From Cytophagales bacterium UBA2561 (GTDB taxonomy: Bacteria > Bacteroidota > Bacteroidia > Cytophagales > Thermoflexibacteraceae): 64,000 nt of DNA. The notes under the pieces were generated by a model. It did no database searches, had not been told where the DNA came from, and saw nothing but the letters and a program-made list of their open reading frames with translations. Shown one piece after another: positions 36,803 to 46,455 of this stretch. Every line of letters begins with the position of its first letter. Position 1 is the stretch's first letter. The stretch covers positions 14,747 through 78,746 of the forward strand of contig DDLX01000030.1 in assembly GCA_002340355.1 (NCBI GenBank), written 5' to 3'. Position numbers and translations under genes: made by a program.

Positions 36803-39800
36803 TTAAATATCTGAAGTATCCAATCGCATTCCAACTACAAGTACATCATCTATCTGGCGATGTCCTCCAATCCACTTATCAAAAACCTGCGTAATATATT
36901 CTTTCTGGGCTTTCATATCCTGATTCGAAATCGCAAACAACATATTCCGAAAATGTTTATTCATGAATTTACGAGCATTTTTGCCACCGATTTGATCAGA
37001 ATAACCATCTGAAAAAGTATAAGCCATAATCGGACTCTCGGCAAAACTAACCGTATGTGCCTCAAAGTTTCTTTTTACTCCTTTCAAATACCCACCTACA
37101 GCATAACGGTTGCCTTTGATTTGTTGCATTTCACCATCTTGAACATAATATAAAGGACGTTTTGCACCTGAATAAACCAGCGTTTTGGCATTCCAATCAA
37201 TGACATTAATCGAAATATCTATTCCATCTCGATTTTTAGTTCTTTGTTGACGCAATAGGTTTCGGATTCCTCCATGCAAAAGAGTTAGAATCATATCAGG
37301 CTCGGTTACTTTGCGGTCACTAACGACTTGTGCCAGTAGATTTGCTCCAATCATGGACATAAATGCCCCTGGCACACCGTGTCCTGTACAGTCTGCTGTA
37401 GCAAATACAATTTTCCGATTTCCTTGACGGCTTCTAACCCATGCACTCCAATAAAAATCTCCTGAAACCACATCACGAGGTCTAAAAAAGACAAAATTCT
37501 GTGGAATCATAGAGTTAATCCGTTCGTCTTCTGGCAGAATAGCCCTTTGGATACGTTTTGCATAATTAATACTATCCCTAATTTTTTGATGAGCTATGTC
37601 CACTAGTTCTTTTTGCTTTTGTAAAATCTCATGATGGCTAGTTAGTCTATCGTAAATAATGGTAAGTTCCTCATTTTGTACTTTCATTTCTTCGGTTTTG
37701 GCTTCAAGTTGCTGGGTACGTTCTTGTACTTTTTCTTCTAAGTTTTCGTACAGCATGGCGTTTTCAATAGCCGTAGCGACTTGTGTAGCGAGAGCTTGAA
37801 GTAAATCCACTCGATTCTTTGAAAATACACCTGTTACAATAGAATTTTCTAAATACAAAATACCGATAAGTTTCCTTTGATTAAGAATAGGTAAACATAA
37901 TAAGGATTTCAGATGAGTTTGACGGACATAATTAGCCTTAGCAAAACGAGTATCTTGAGAGATATCTTGTACAACAAGCAACTCTTCAGTATTTAAAATA
38001 TAATTGATAGCCTTGACAAAAAGCGTTTTGTAAGCATCCACAAGTGGGATTTCTTGTAATGTTTCCAGATTTCCTTGTACATCAATTTCACCTTGTATAA
38101 ACCATTCTTCGCCTTGTGCCAAAAGTAGTATTCCTCTATCTGCTCCTGCATTTTCAATCAAGAAACGAAGCATTTTTTCCAATACTTTACTTAGATGAAT
38201 CTCCTTAGAAATTGTCTGCGAAGCTTTCAGTAATGTATTTATATCCAGCACTTTGTCTCCTGTTTCTGTCGGGTAAGTATATACGGTTTGTGGAGCTACC
38301 TGAAGGGTTGAGAAGTCAGTTGTGAGGGTCTGCAATTGGGAAGATTGATGGCGGGCATAAATATAACGATATTGTCTTTTGAGATTTTTGGCTTTGGCTT
38401 CCGTTCCCCAAACTTCATAGTAATTAATGGCTTGGGTTAAGTAAAGGCTCGCAAATTGTGGTTTTTGGATAGAGAGATAAAACTGTACAGCCAATTCATT
38501 TCCCAAAGCCACATAAATCGTAAGTTCATTTGTGAGAGCTGACTCAATACCCTTATCATAATAATTCATTGCTTCAAACATTCTTTGCTCAAACTCAGCT
38601 TTTTGGGCTAAAACCAAGAAATAAATACTTTCGAAGAGGCTTGGGTTCACTTCATAAAGTAATTTGATTTCTTCAAGAGCTTCTTCTATCAAGGCTTGAG
38701 TAATTTCTTTAGTACATTTATCTTTTTTCCATAATCCTACTACAATCACAACACTATAAAAATAATAAGCTCCTCTGTATTCAATATCGATTGCCCCTAC
38801 AAAAGCGAGGCTCTGTTCTCTATCCTCGACTAAAGAATAAGCCTCTTCAAAAGCCTGCCAAATGACTAGACTTTGAATCTTGAATCTTCGATAAACCATC
38901 ACCCAAGTCGGTGCTGTATCCTGAAAAGTTTCGATAAATTTTGCCTCAATAAATTGGTCATGATCAAAAGATATCTTACTCTTTGTCTTTCTCTCTACAT
39001 TCAGAATAAATCCCTTCTGCATATTACTTACCAATAACAACATCGGATTATTGCTTTTACGAAAAAACGTTTCTGCTGTATGTGTATGTTGAATTACATC
39101 GCTCAGACTCAACACCGTAGCATGTCGAGTAGCAATAACAATTCCGTATCCAGCATACGCAAAATCTCCTACTTCTAGCCCTATTTGGAAGGCTTTTAGA
39201 TGAGCATTAATATCTTTTCGAATAGGTTCAGCAGCTAGAGTAGTATAACCAAACATCGTACTAAATCGAGCTTTAATATCCTCAAAGTCAAGCGTACTTC
39301 GGACTCGAGCAGCAATTTGTCCCATTAGATACGTAGAAGAATAGTCTTTCATACTTGAGTGTACAATTGCCATATTGGTCAATAAAAGTGGAAGATATCC
39401 TGACTTTCCATATCGTAGGGATAAATTCATCGCTTTAGCTAGTATATACAAATACGCATAGGGTGCTCCCATAAAAACACCATCGAACATCGTATTAATG
39501 ATGCGAATGCAAGTCAGATGTACCTTCTGAGTCAGAATAGGCAATTCTTCAATTTTTATTAGAGGAGTCTCATTCTGAATCGTTTCTAAATATTGAGTTA
39601 ACTCTTGACGACCTATTTTCGTATAGAATTTCTCATCGGTAATGAGAGGCAAATTATATCCAAATAAATTAAGTGCAGAAATTCCTTCATTACTCGCTTC
39701 AATATAATGCGCTTCACTATTTTTTTGTCGAATTCGAAGCAAGTAAATTTCTGTTTTGTGATAGATATTTTCAGCATTTTGGAATGCCACTTCTAATAAT

Positions 39801-42163
39801 TCAGCTGATTTTTCTTTCTTATTAATTAAAAAAGCTACTTCTCCCCAATCTTTATAAAGCTCAAAAGCTTCATCATAGTGATTTTCCCACACATCCACAG
39901 GTAATAAATTTCCTGCAATTTGAAAATGCTCATATGCCGTAACATAGGCTACCGAACTTTTAGCCTTTTTTGCTGCTTGTACATTGATATTCAGCAAGGT
40001 ACGTCTTTCTTCTAAAGTAGCTATTAAACCTAGTCCATAATTGAGTTGAGTAACGATATCTATCAACTTTTCTTCTCGTTCCTTCTCAGAAACCCTCTCT
40101 AACCAAAGAAACCCAATCGCATAATGCAAGGCATTTTGAGTTGTTTCTGAAAGCAAGCTGTAAGTAGCTTGTTGGATACGGTCATGTACAAAACGATAAG
40201 TTTGATGACTTTGTCGTAGAATTAAACCAATTTGTAAAGCTTCTTCCAATAATTTTTGGCAAACTTCTTTAGGTCTATCCGCAACAATTGATAGAAATGT
40301 CAAATCGAAACTCGTCCCTATACATGCGCCAATTTTGAGAAGTTCTTGGATAGTTAAGGTCAATTTTTGGATTTTTTCTGCCATCAAATGAACAACATTA
40401 TCCGTAATATTTTGCGCCCGAATTTGTGCCACATCCCAAGTCCAACGATTCTTTTGAAAATCAAATTGCAACAACTTTTCTTCAAATAATCGTTCTAAAA
40501 ACTGGGCAGTAAAGAAAGCATTTCCGTTTGTTTTATTGTATATCAGCTTACTTAGTTCTATCACAGGAGTTTGTTGGAGGGCATCTTCCACCCATTCACA
40601 AACATTAAACAGTGAAAGATTTTTCAAATGAATAATTTGTACGGGAGTAATATTAAGACTCTGAATATTGTTTAAGGTTTGAGTAAAAAGGTGAGAATCA
40701 ACAATTTCATTATCTCGATAAGCTCCAATAAATAATACATTTAGGAGGGATTCGTCCGCAAGTAACACCTTAAATAGTTCGAGTGAAGCACTATCTGCCC
40801 ATTGCCAGTCATCAATAAAAATAACTAAGGGATGCTCTGGTAAACAGATGGCTTTCATGAAAAGCCCAAAAACATAATTGAAACGGTTGGCATATTGTTC
40901 TCCCTCCAAAACAGGCACTTTTGCAGGTTGCCCAATTAAAAGTTCAAGCTCAGGAATAATTTCGATAATCACTTGTGCCAAATCCCCAAGTGCCTCTCGG
41001 ACTTGCAACCGCCATTTCTCTACAATTTCTTCATCTTCCATCAACCAAAGATGCACCAGTTCTGCCAATGCCTGACGAAGCGCATAGTATGGAATCGCAC
41101 GCTGATATTGGTCAAATTTTCCACTAATAAAATAGCCTTTTTTGGCAGTAATAGGCTTGTGAATCTCATAAATCAAAGCCGATTTTCCTACACCCGAATA
41201 TCCTCCAACCAACAACCACTCCTTAGCTCCTTGACTAGTACGTTCAAATGCGTTTAGTAAAACCTGAATTTCGGCTTCCCTTCCATATAATTTCTGAGGT
41301 AATTGTAACTTTCCTGAAAAATCTTTTTCGCCTAGTTCGAAGAAAGGGAGAATAGCATATTTATTAAAATAGGTTAAATATTTTTCTAAATCATATTTCA
41401 AGCCCAAAGCGGTTTGATAACGATTTTCAGCATTCTTTTTGAGTAACTTGGAAACTATTTCGGATAAGATAACGGGGACTTTAGGATTAATTTCGTGAAC
41501 AAATGGAGCTGGTATAGTAATATGAGCATGAATCAGTTCCATCGAATCTTCAAAATCAAACGGCACTTCTCCTGTCAAAAGTTCATAGAATACAACTCCT
41601 AAAGAATATAAATCAGTACGATAATCAATGACCTTATTTACTCGTCCTGTCTGTTCTGGAGAAATATATTTAAGTGTTCCTTCAAGATGCTTAGGATTCC
41701 CAAGATGATATTCCTTTTGAGTTACTCGTGAAGAAATGCCAAAGTCAATTAATGTAACTTTATGGTTTTCAGGATTTATAATAATATTATTCGAATTAAT
41801 ATCTTTATGGATAATTTTTTGCTGATGAATATAATCTAAGCATTCACTCAATTGAATGATCAAATGCACAATCTCTAGTATTGACAGTTTTTGGTCAAAT
41901 TTTCTAAGTGATATTCCTTCTACATATTCTAAAAATAAGGCTGGTTTTTGATCAAAACTATCTAGACGCAAAGCTCTCCGAACTCCCTTGTTTTCTAAAT
42001 TCTTGGTTAACTCATATTCATTTTGCAGGTAACTTAACGCCACCTGATATTTTGAGACATTAGGTTGCAAAACCTTTACCACTTCCTGATGATTTAATTG
42101 ATAAAGATAAACGCTCTGTCCTTCATAAACTATCTCTACATTCGTCTGTATAAAATCCTGCAT
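36803..42163 (-). CDS. Multidomain signalling protein: Ser/Thr kinase - AAA ATPase - GAF - coiled coil - SpoIIE phosphatase
   Basis: A 1786-residue cytosolic protein. Residues 1-275 form a protein kinase: Lys30 in EVVKVLQP, IIHKDINSNN (Asp121) and DFG at 140-142, with SPEQTGRVNKVIDYRTDLYSLG after. Residues about 290-640 hold an AAA_16 ATPase with Walker A GGYSGVGKSALI near 320 and VIFIDDWQWADS. A long helical repeat-like region follows to about 1300. A GAF domain (about 1305-1465), a coiled coil (LEEKVQERTQQLEAKTEEM, about 1470-1550) and a C-terminal SpoIIE/PP2C domain (VVSGDFYW, TADCTGHGVPGAFMSMIG) complete it. It combines phosphorylation and dephosphorylation in one sensor chain. The HRD motif reads HKD. 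Confidence 0.9.
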   Translation of the reverse strand: MQDFIQTNVEIVYEGQSVYLYQLNHQEVVKVLQPNVSKYQVALSYLQNEYELTKNLENKGVRRALRLDSFDQKPALFLEYVEGISLRKFDQKLSILEIVHLIIQLSECLDYIHQQKIIHKDINSNNIIINPENHKVTLIDFGISSRVTQKEYHLGNPKHLEGTLKYISPEQTGRVNKVIDYRTDLYSLGVVFYELLTGEVPFDFEDSMELIHAHITIPAPFVHEINPKVPVILSEIVSKLLKKNAENRYQTALGLKYDLEKYLTYFNKYAILPFFELGEKDFSGKLQLPQKLYGREAEIQVLLNAFERTSQGAKEWLLVGGYSGVGKSALIYEIHKPITAKKGYFISGKFDQYQRAIPYYALRQALAELVHLWLMEDEEIVEKWRLQVREALGDLAQVIIEIIPELELLIGQPAKVPVLEGEQYANRFNYVFGLFMKAICLPEHPLVIFIDDWQWADSASLELFKVLLADESLLNVLFIGAYRDNEIVDSHLFTQTLNNIQSLNITPVQIIHLKNLSLFNVCEWVEDALQQTPVIELSKLIYNKTNGNAFFTAQFLERLFEEKLLQFDFQKNRWTWDVAQIRAQNITDNVVHLMAEKIQKLTLTIQELLKIGACIGTSFDLTFLSIVADRPKEVCQKLLEEALQIGLILRQSHQTYRFVHDRIQQATYSLLSETTQNALHYAIGFLWLERVSEKEREEKLIDIVTQLNYGLGLIATLEERRTLLNINVQAAKKAKSSVAYVTAYEHFQIAGNLLPVDVWENHYDEAFELYKDWGEVAFLINKKEKSAELLEVAFQNAENIYHKTEIYLLRIRQKNSEAHYIEASNEGISALNLFGYNLPLITDEKFYTKIGRQELTQYLETIQNETPLIKIEELPILTQKVHLTCIRIINTMFDGVFMGAPYAYLYILAKAMNLSLRYGKSGYLPLLLTNMAIVHSSMKDYSSTYLMGQIAARVRSTLDFEDIKARFSTMFGYTTLAAEPIRKDINAHLKAFQIGLEVGDFAYAGYGIVIATRHATVLSLSDVIQHTHTAETFFRKSNNPMLLLVSNMQKGFILNVERKTKSKISFDHDQFIEAKFIETFQDTAPTWVMVYRRFKIQSLVIWQAFEEAYSLVEDREQSLAFVGAIDIEYRGAYYFYSVVIVVGLWKKDKCTKEITQALIEEALEEIKLLYEVNPSLFESIYFLVLAQKAEFEQRMFEAMNYYDKGIESALTNELTIYVALGNELAVQFYLSIQKPQFASLYLTQAINYYEVWGTEAKAKNLKRQYRYIYARHQSSQLQTLTTDFSTLQVAPQTVYTYPTETGDKVLDINTLLKASQTISKEIHLSKVLEKMLRFLIENAGADRGILLLAQGEEWFIQGEIDVQGNLETLQEIPLVDAYKTLFVKAINYILNTEELLVVQDISQDTRFAKANYVRQTHLKSLLCLPILNQRKLIGILYLENSIVTGVFSKNRVDLLQALATQVATAIENAMLYENLEEKVQERTQQLEAKTEEMKVQNEELTIIYDRLTSHHEILQKQKELVDIAHQKIRDSINYAKRIQRAILPEDERINSMIPQNFVFFRPRDVVSGDFYWSAWVRSRQGNRKIVFATADCTGHGVPGAFMSMIGANLLAQVVSDRKVTEPDMILTLLHGGIRNLLRQQRTKNRDGIDISINVIDWNAKTLVYSGAKRPLYYVQDGEMQQIKGNRYAVGGYLKGVKRNFEAHTVSFAESPIMAYTFSDGYSDQIGGKNARKFMNKHFRNMLFAISNQDMKAQKEYITQVFDKWIGGHRQIDDVLVVGMRLDTSDI

Positions 42164-42749
42164 AGAATTAAGTTTTATAACATTAAATGGTTGTTGATTA
42201 GATAAATTGAAGTAATAAAGTATAGTAACATTTTAGCAAGATACTAAAATTTAGGAGCTTTTAAAATAGATATATCATCAAATATTGTACTTTTTTAAGG
42301 TATTCTTCAAGAATATATTTATCCAAAATCATAAAAAGGAACAAGAAAGCCCTTACTAAATCCTAATACGACTTCAAACAAATGTATGAAATAGTTGATT
42401 TTTATATTTTTTAAGATTTATTCAAAAAATAAACTTCTGCTCTACCCTACCTAAAAATGATTTATAAAATATATTAGTATTAAAATTATTTAATAATCTT
42501 TATTTATAGGGCTAAAAACCATTTTTCCATAGCGGTGGATTTGCAAACCCACCGCTATGGAAAAATCAAATTTGATTAAATCAAACTGATAATCAATAAT
42601 TTGCAAATCAATGAAATTTTAGTAGGGTAGAGTGACAAGCTTCAAAACTGTTTATAGCTAAATCTTTTAGAAAAACAATATAGGTTTCAGAAAACATCTT
42701 CCTGAATTTAGTAGTTAAGAGCATTGGTTATCGAAAAAAAATTAATTTT
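42164..42749. other. Non-coding region with a MITE-like element
   Basis: This 586-bp gap separates the divergent signalling gene and hemH. I find no gene in it. It contains the MITE-like element at 42440-42633. The remaining DNA is AT-rich and featureless. Confidence 0.6.
42440..42633. repeat. MITE-like element 1, with terminal inverted repeats and a central hairpin
   Basis: The left end reads CTCTACCCTACCTAAAA and the right end TTTTAGTAGGGTAGAG, its reverse complement apart from one extra base. In the centre, ATTTTTCCATAGCGGTGG (42521-42538) and its perfect complement (42549-42566) form an 18-bp stem with a 10-nt loop. Internal sequence of about 35 bp after the left end is shared with the element at 62335. 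It codes for nothing. A transposase is not apparent in the window. Confidence 0.75.
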
Positions 42750-43769
42750 ATGCAATCTAAAACGGGCGTTTTACTGGTCAATCTCGGAACACCAGACAGT
42801 CCCAATACTCCTGATGTCCGAAAATATTTACGTCAATTTCTTTCGGATGGAAGAGTTATTGACATTAACCCTATCGGGCGTTTTTTATTAGTCAATCTCA
42901 TTATTGCACCTTTTCGTTCGCCCAAATCTGCCAAAGAATACCAAAAAGTTTGGACAAAAGAAGGTTCTCCTTTATTGGTCAATGGATTAAAGTTAAGGGA
43001 TTTGGTACAAGAAAAATTAGGTAACAATTACGAAGTTATTTTAGGAATGCGTTATCAAAATCCTAGTCTTGAATCGGCTCTGAACCAGCTCAAAGACAAA
43101 GGATTAGATAAAATCATCGTGTTTCCTTTGTTTCCACAATACGCCTCAGCAACTACAGGCTCAGTACATCAGGAAGTTTTTCGGATTGTAGGAAAATGGC
43201 AAACTATTCCACAAATGATTTTAGTAGATGCCTATCCTGAAAATCCCAAAATGATTCAAACTTTTGCTGAATTAGGACAAAGGCATCGTCAAAAAACAGA
43301 TTTTGAACATTTTATTTTTTCGTATCATGGACTTCCTGAACGCCAAATTCGCAAAGCTGATACTACGGATAAATGTTTAACCCAAAACTGCTGCGAGACA
43401 CTCCATCCTAAAAACAAATTGTGTTACCGAGCACAGTGTTTTGCTACCTCTCGAAAATTAGCAGAAGCCTTACAACTATCTGAAAATCAATATACTGTTT
43501 GTTTTCAATCTCGTTTAGGAAAAGACCCTTGGATACAGCCTTACACTGAAGAGGTTATTTTGAATCTAACTAAAAAAGGGATAAAAAGTGTTTTAGCATT
43601 TTCACCAGCCTTTACTTCGGATTGTCTCGAAACTACTGTAGAAGTAGGGCAAGAATACAAAGAAGTTTTTGAAGAAAATGGTGGAATACATTGGGAACTA
43701 GTTGAAAGTTTAAATATTGAACCACTCTGGGTGGATGCGGTAGCCGATATGATTCTGGAATATAACTGA
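42750..43769 (+). CDS. hemH: Ferrochelatase HemH
   Basis: A 339-residue ferrochelatase that inserts ferrous iron into protoporphyrin IX or coproporphyrin. It has GVLLVNLGTPDSPNT, LDKIIVFPLFPQYASATTGS, the metal-site His in FIFSYHGLPERQI, and the late Glu block in FSPAFTSDCLETTVEVGQEY. Cysteines around 217-236 (CLTQNCCETLHPKNKLCYRAQC) suggest an Fe-S or structural cysteine group, as in some bacterial ferrochelatases. Length is normal. No other heme gene is adjacent. Confidence 0.95.
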   Translation: MQSKTGVLLVNLGTPDSPNTPDVRKYLRQFLSDGRVIDINPIGRFLLVNLIIAPFRSPKSAKEYQKVWTKEGSPLLVNGLKLRDLVQEKLGNNYEVILGMRYQNPSLESALNQLKDKGLDKIIVFPLFPQYASATTGSVHQEVFRIVGKWQTIPQMILVDAYPENPKMIQTFAELGQRHRQKTDFEHFIFSYHGLPERQIRKADTTDKCLTQNCCETLHPKNKLCYRAQCFATSRKLAEALQLSENQYTVCFQSRLGKDPWIQPYTEEVILNLTKKGIKSVLAFSPAFTSDCLETTVEVGQEYKEVFEENGGIHWELVESLNIEPLWVDAVADMILEYN

Positions 43770-43898
43770 TATTGCTAAAGTGCAGATAAATATTACTTTA
43801 TGAAAAAAGACAACAATAAAATTTAAGATGGTTACAGAAAAAGAAATTCCTTTATTATTGACTTCAAAGACACACTTTAGAGATTTTTAATTAATATT

Positions 43899-44741
43899 TT
43901 ATGGATTCTCCAAATGATATCTTCGAAGTCCTTTACTGGGTGTTTTAGCTATTTTTCCAATTGTAATCCTTTCATTTACCAAGATTTTTTGTAAAATTTC
44001 TTGGTAATGAAAAGCAATCGATCCCATAAAATGTACAGGATAGTTTCGATAATTTTCAATTTTAGAAAGCGTCTTTTCCACAAATAACTGAAAACCTTTT
44101 TCAAACAATTTCTGAGTATAGTCTGACTCTAGATTTTCTTGTAAGAAAGGGATAAAACCAGCCAAATATTGATTCGGGAAATTGGTTCGATAGACTTTTT
44201 GGATAAGCTCTTGACGACTAATAGGATATTTTTCTTTAAACTTAAATGCTAGATTTTCAGGAAGCTCTTGACGTAAAAAATCTTGAATTAAGCATTTTCC
44301 AAAGTAAGCTCCACTTCCTTCATCTCCTAGCAAAAAACCTAATGATGACAGATAATTAGGAAAAGTTTTACCATCATAAAAGTTAGCATTTGTCCCTGTT
44401 CCTAAAATACAAATAATTCCTGCCTGATTTCCTGAAAGACTTCGCCCTGCACCCAATAAATCACTATTGATCAGAATATTTTTAGTTTTTGGGAAAATAG
44501 CTTTTAAACCACTTCGAATAAGATCATTTTTTTCAGGATGAGTACAACCTGCACCATAAAAATAAATCTTTTTGGGTTGATAGTTTATCCATTTTTCAAG
44601 GTCATTTTGTATAATTTGATGAATATCTGAAGTATTCTGATAGTATGGATTAATACCTTGTCCTAAAATGGTTTCGGTAGATTGAGGAGAAATAAGTTGC
44701 CATTCAGTTTTGGTCGAGCCACTATCAGCAATAAGTATCAT
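43899..44741 (-). CDS. BadF/BadG-type ATPase, N-acetylglucosamine kinase-like
   Basis: A 280-residue ASKHA-fold kinase. The phosphate-1 motif is LIADSGSTKTEWQL, and IICILGTGTNANFYDG and LGFLLGDEGSGAYFGK are the phosphate-2 and sugar-binding blocks. Bacteroidota proteins of this type are annotated N-acetylglucosamine kinase. It would phosphorylate an amino sugar, feeding the cell's wall or recycling pathway. It is transcribed away from hemH and has a short MITE piece just upstream of its start. Confidence 0.82.
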   Translation of the reverse strand: MILIADSGSTKTEWQLISPQSTETILGQGINPYYQNTSDIHQIIQNDLEKWINYQPKKIYFYGAGCTHPEKNDLIRSGLKAIFPKTKNILINSDLLGAGRSLSGNQAGIICILGTGTNANFYDGKTFPNYLSSLGFLLGDEGSGAYFGKCLIQDFLRQELPENLAFKFKEKYPISRQELIQKVYRTNFPNQYLAGFIPFLQENLESDYTQKLFEKGFQLFVEKTLSKIENYRNYPVHFMGSIAFHYQEILQKILVNERITIGKIAKTPSKGLRRYHLENP

Positions 44742-44759
44742 GAGGATTTTATTTTTTTG

Positions 44760-44830
44760 TACCCTACTAAAAATTATTTAATAACCTTTATTTAGACTAA
44801 AAAGCCATTTTTCCATAGTGGTGGATAGGG
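44760..44830. repeat. MITE-like element 3, truncated
   Basis: Directly upstream of the sugar-kinase gene, ACCCTACTAAAAATTATTTA followed by the CCATTTTTCCATAG core matches elements 1 and 2. It lacks the second half of the hairpin and the right terminal repeat. It appears to be a 5' fragment of about 70 bp. Confidence 0.6.
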
Positions 44831-44849
44831 TGATTTTTTAGAAATGACA

Positions 44850-44892
44850 AATAAAAAAGAAACCTATAAGATTTTTCACATCTCACAGGTTT
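44850..44892 (-). terminator. Rho-independent terminator of the pspA operon
   Basis: On the minus strand AAACCTGTGAGAT pairs with ATCTTATAGGTTT (two imperfect positions) around a short loop. It is followed by TTCTTTTTTATT, a run of T typical of an intrinsic terminator. It lies about 36 bp after the pspA stop codon. Confidence 0.65.
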
Positions 44893-44928
44893 AAATAACT
44901 AAAAATCAATAGTTTATTGACTTAAAAA

Positions 44929-45690
44929 CTAAACACCAGCCGTGCCTTTGTTTTCGGTACTACCATCAGTTTTATTCTCAGAACCATCACCCAAAAGTCC
45001 CATCTTAGCTTTTAATGCCAATAAAGAGTCATCTGAGCTTCCTGCACCTGGTCCAAGCAGTTGATCAACCTCGTCGTCCACGCTTTTGGTTTCTTGAGCA
45101 ATTTCGCCATACGAAGCTGCAAGTGCTTCATCTTCTTCAACTTTGCTTTTCATTCGCTCTAACATTGCAATCGTTCCACTCGAATCAATTTGCGATAATT
45201 GCTTATTAATTTTCTTAGTTGCAGAAGCGACTTTTGTTCGTGCTTTGAGAGTACGAAGTTCATTTTCGTATTCAGAAACTTTTCCTTTCAAGGTATTGAT
45301 ATTCGCCTCCATATTTCGGACTTGTGTCTCATGAGTTTGGAGTTCTTTACCTGTTCGAGCGGCTTCGGATTCGGCTTTTTCTTTCTTTCGGAGCATTTCG
45401 CCTGCCAAACGGTCAGCATCTTGAGGAGTGATTTGTCCTGTTTGTGCTTTTTGGAGCAAGAGCATCGCTTTTTTCTCGCAACTTACTGCTTCATTCTTAA
45501 ATTTATGATGATCGTTTTTGGTACGAATCGCAAGGGCTTTAATTTCAGCAAGTCCTTGCATGCTTTTGTTCAGGTCAGTTTTGAGGTCTCGAATCCCTTG
45601 TTCCGTAATCTTAATGGGGTCTTCCAATTTATCAATCGCACTATGTGCTTCGGCTTTCCCAATATTAAATATACGACTAAAAATTCCCAT
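44929..45690 (-). CDS. pspA: PspA/IM30 family protein
   Basis: A 253-residue, largely helical coiled-coil protein of the PspA/Vipp1 family (MGIFSRIFNIGKAEAHSAIDKLEDPIKITEQGIRDL, then long heptad-rich segments). The first helix is amphipathic. PspA binds the inner membrane and stabilises it under stress. The C-terminal 40 residues are low-complexity (Gly/Ser/Asn-rich). It follows the YbjN gene by 18 bp and ends in a good terminator hairpin, so the two genes form one operon. Confidence 0.9.
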   Translation of the reverse strand: MGIFSRIFNIGKAEAHSAIDKLEDPIKITEQGIRDLKTDLNKSMQGLAEIKALAIRTKNDHHKFKNEAVSCEKKAMLLLQKAQTGQITPQDADRLAGEMLRKKEKAESEAARTGKELQTHETQVRNMEANINTLKGKVSEYENELRTLKARTKVASATKKINKQLSQIDSSGTIAMLERMKSKVEEDEALAASYGEIAQETKSVDDEVDQLLGPGAGSSDDSLLALKAKMGLLGDGSENKTDGSTENKGTAGV

Positions 45691-45708
45691 GGCTATTTTA
45701 TTTTTAGT

Positions 45709-46104
45709 TTAATTATTATAAAATTTGATGATTTCGCCCGAATATTCAGCAAGCAATAATTTGAGCGAATTCAAGGAGGCTTCGAGTTCATTGAGGTCAA
45801 GATTTTCAAGCTGGAGCGTATCTCGAAATAATACTCGACTTCCGCTATCATCAATGACAAATGCCCCGTGTACGATTTCCCGATTCTTCATCAGTAAGCT
45901 TTTGAACATATCGGTATTATCCTTTTCGAACGAGAATAAAAACTGTTCGAGGGTCAATATGGTATCTTCACAATCAATGATAAGGTTTTTGATGCCATTT
46001 TCTTCATCATTCACCACATAAATCTCATCTTCGTGGTCTTCGTGCGTAATATCGTACCCCAATTCTTGGAGATACCGCTTGACACGCAAATAGTATTCAT
46101 TCAT
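45709..46104 (-). CDS. YbjN domain-containing protein
   Basis: A 131-residue acidic protein with the YbjN/type III chaperone-like fold pattern (YYLRVKRYLQELGYDITHEDHEDEIYVVND, then LENLDLNELEASLNSLKLLLAEYSGEIIKF). It precedes pspA by 18 bp on the same strand, a frequent arrangement in Bacteroidota. A role as a stress-related chaperone-like partner is inferred. Confidence 0.75.
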   Translation of the reverse strand: MNEYYLRVKRYLQELGYDITHEDHEDEIYVVNDEENGIKNLIIDCEDTILTLEQFLFSFEKDNTDMFKSLLMKNREIVHGAFVIDDSGSRVLFRDTLQLENLDLNELEASLNSLKLLLAEYSGEIIKFYNN

Positions 46105-46455
46105 AGTTTCAAATTATTAATTATAGGGTAATCTAAATTCTTGAGTATTTTATCTATCTACCTTAATAGTAGTGCCAATGTTCCAAAAGTTCTTAAAAAC
46201 TGACGTTTTGGCAAGATTTATCCCCAAATTCGATTTCTAATTGGGCTTCAAGATAACGATTTATGACAGATTTTCCAACTTCAAAAATTAGAAATTCATC
46301 AGATGGTCATTTCTTATTTTACGAAATAACGCACTACTTTGATTAGATTTTCGGGATAAATTAAGAGCTTAAAAACACTTAGAATCACCGTTAATATCAC
46401 AAAAAGTAAAAACTACAATATTTCAATTAATATTAATTATAATCAAATGGTTGAA
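46105..46455. other. Non-coding gap
   Basis: These 351 bp hold no gene I can support. On the minus strand a 37-codon open stretch (around 46195-46305) reads DEFLIFEVGKSVINRYLEA and on to its stop. It has no start codon and may be a gene remnant, but I recognise no family. Confidence 0.45.

Noticed and set aside
42521..42566. Strong hairpin considered as a transcription terminator
   Set aside because: It lies upstream of both divergent flanking genes, not after any gene, and is flanked by inverted ends shared with other copies, so the MITE reading fits better.
45199..45759. Long plus-strand open frame of 186 codons opposite pspA
   Set aside because: It is Ser/Phe/Cys-rich and lies antisense to a well-supported PspA gene; it is a shadow frame of the coiled-coil codons.
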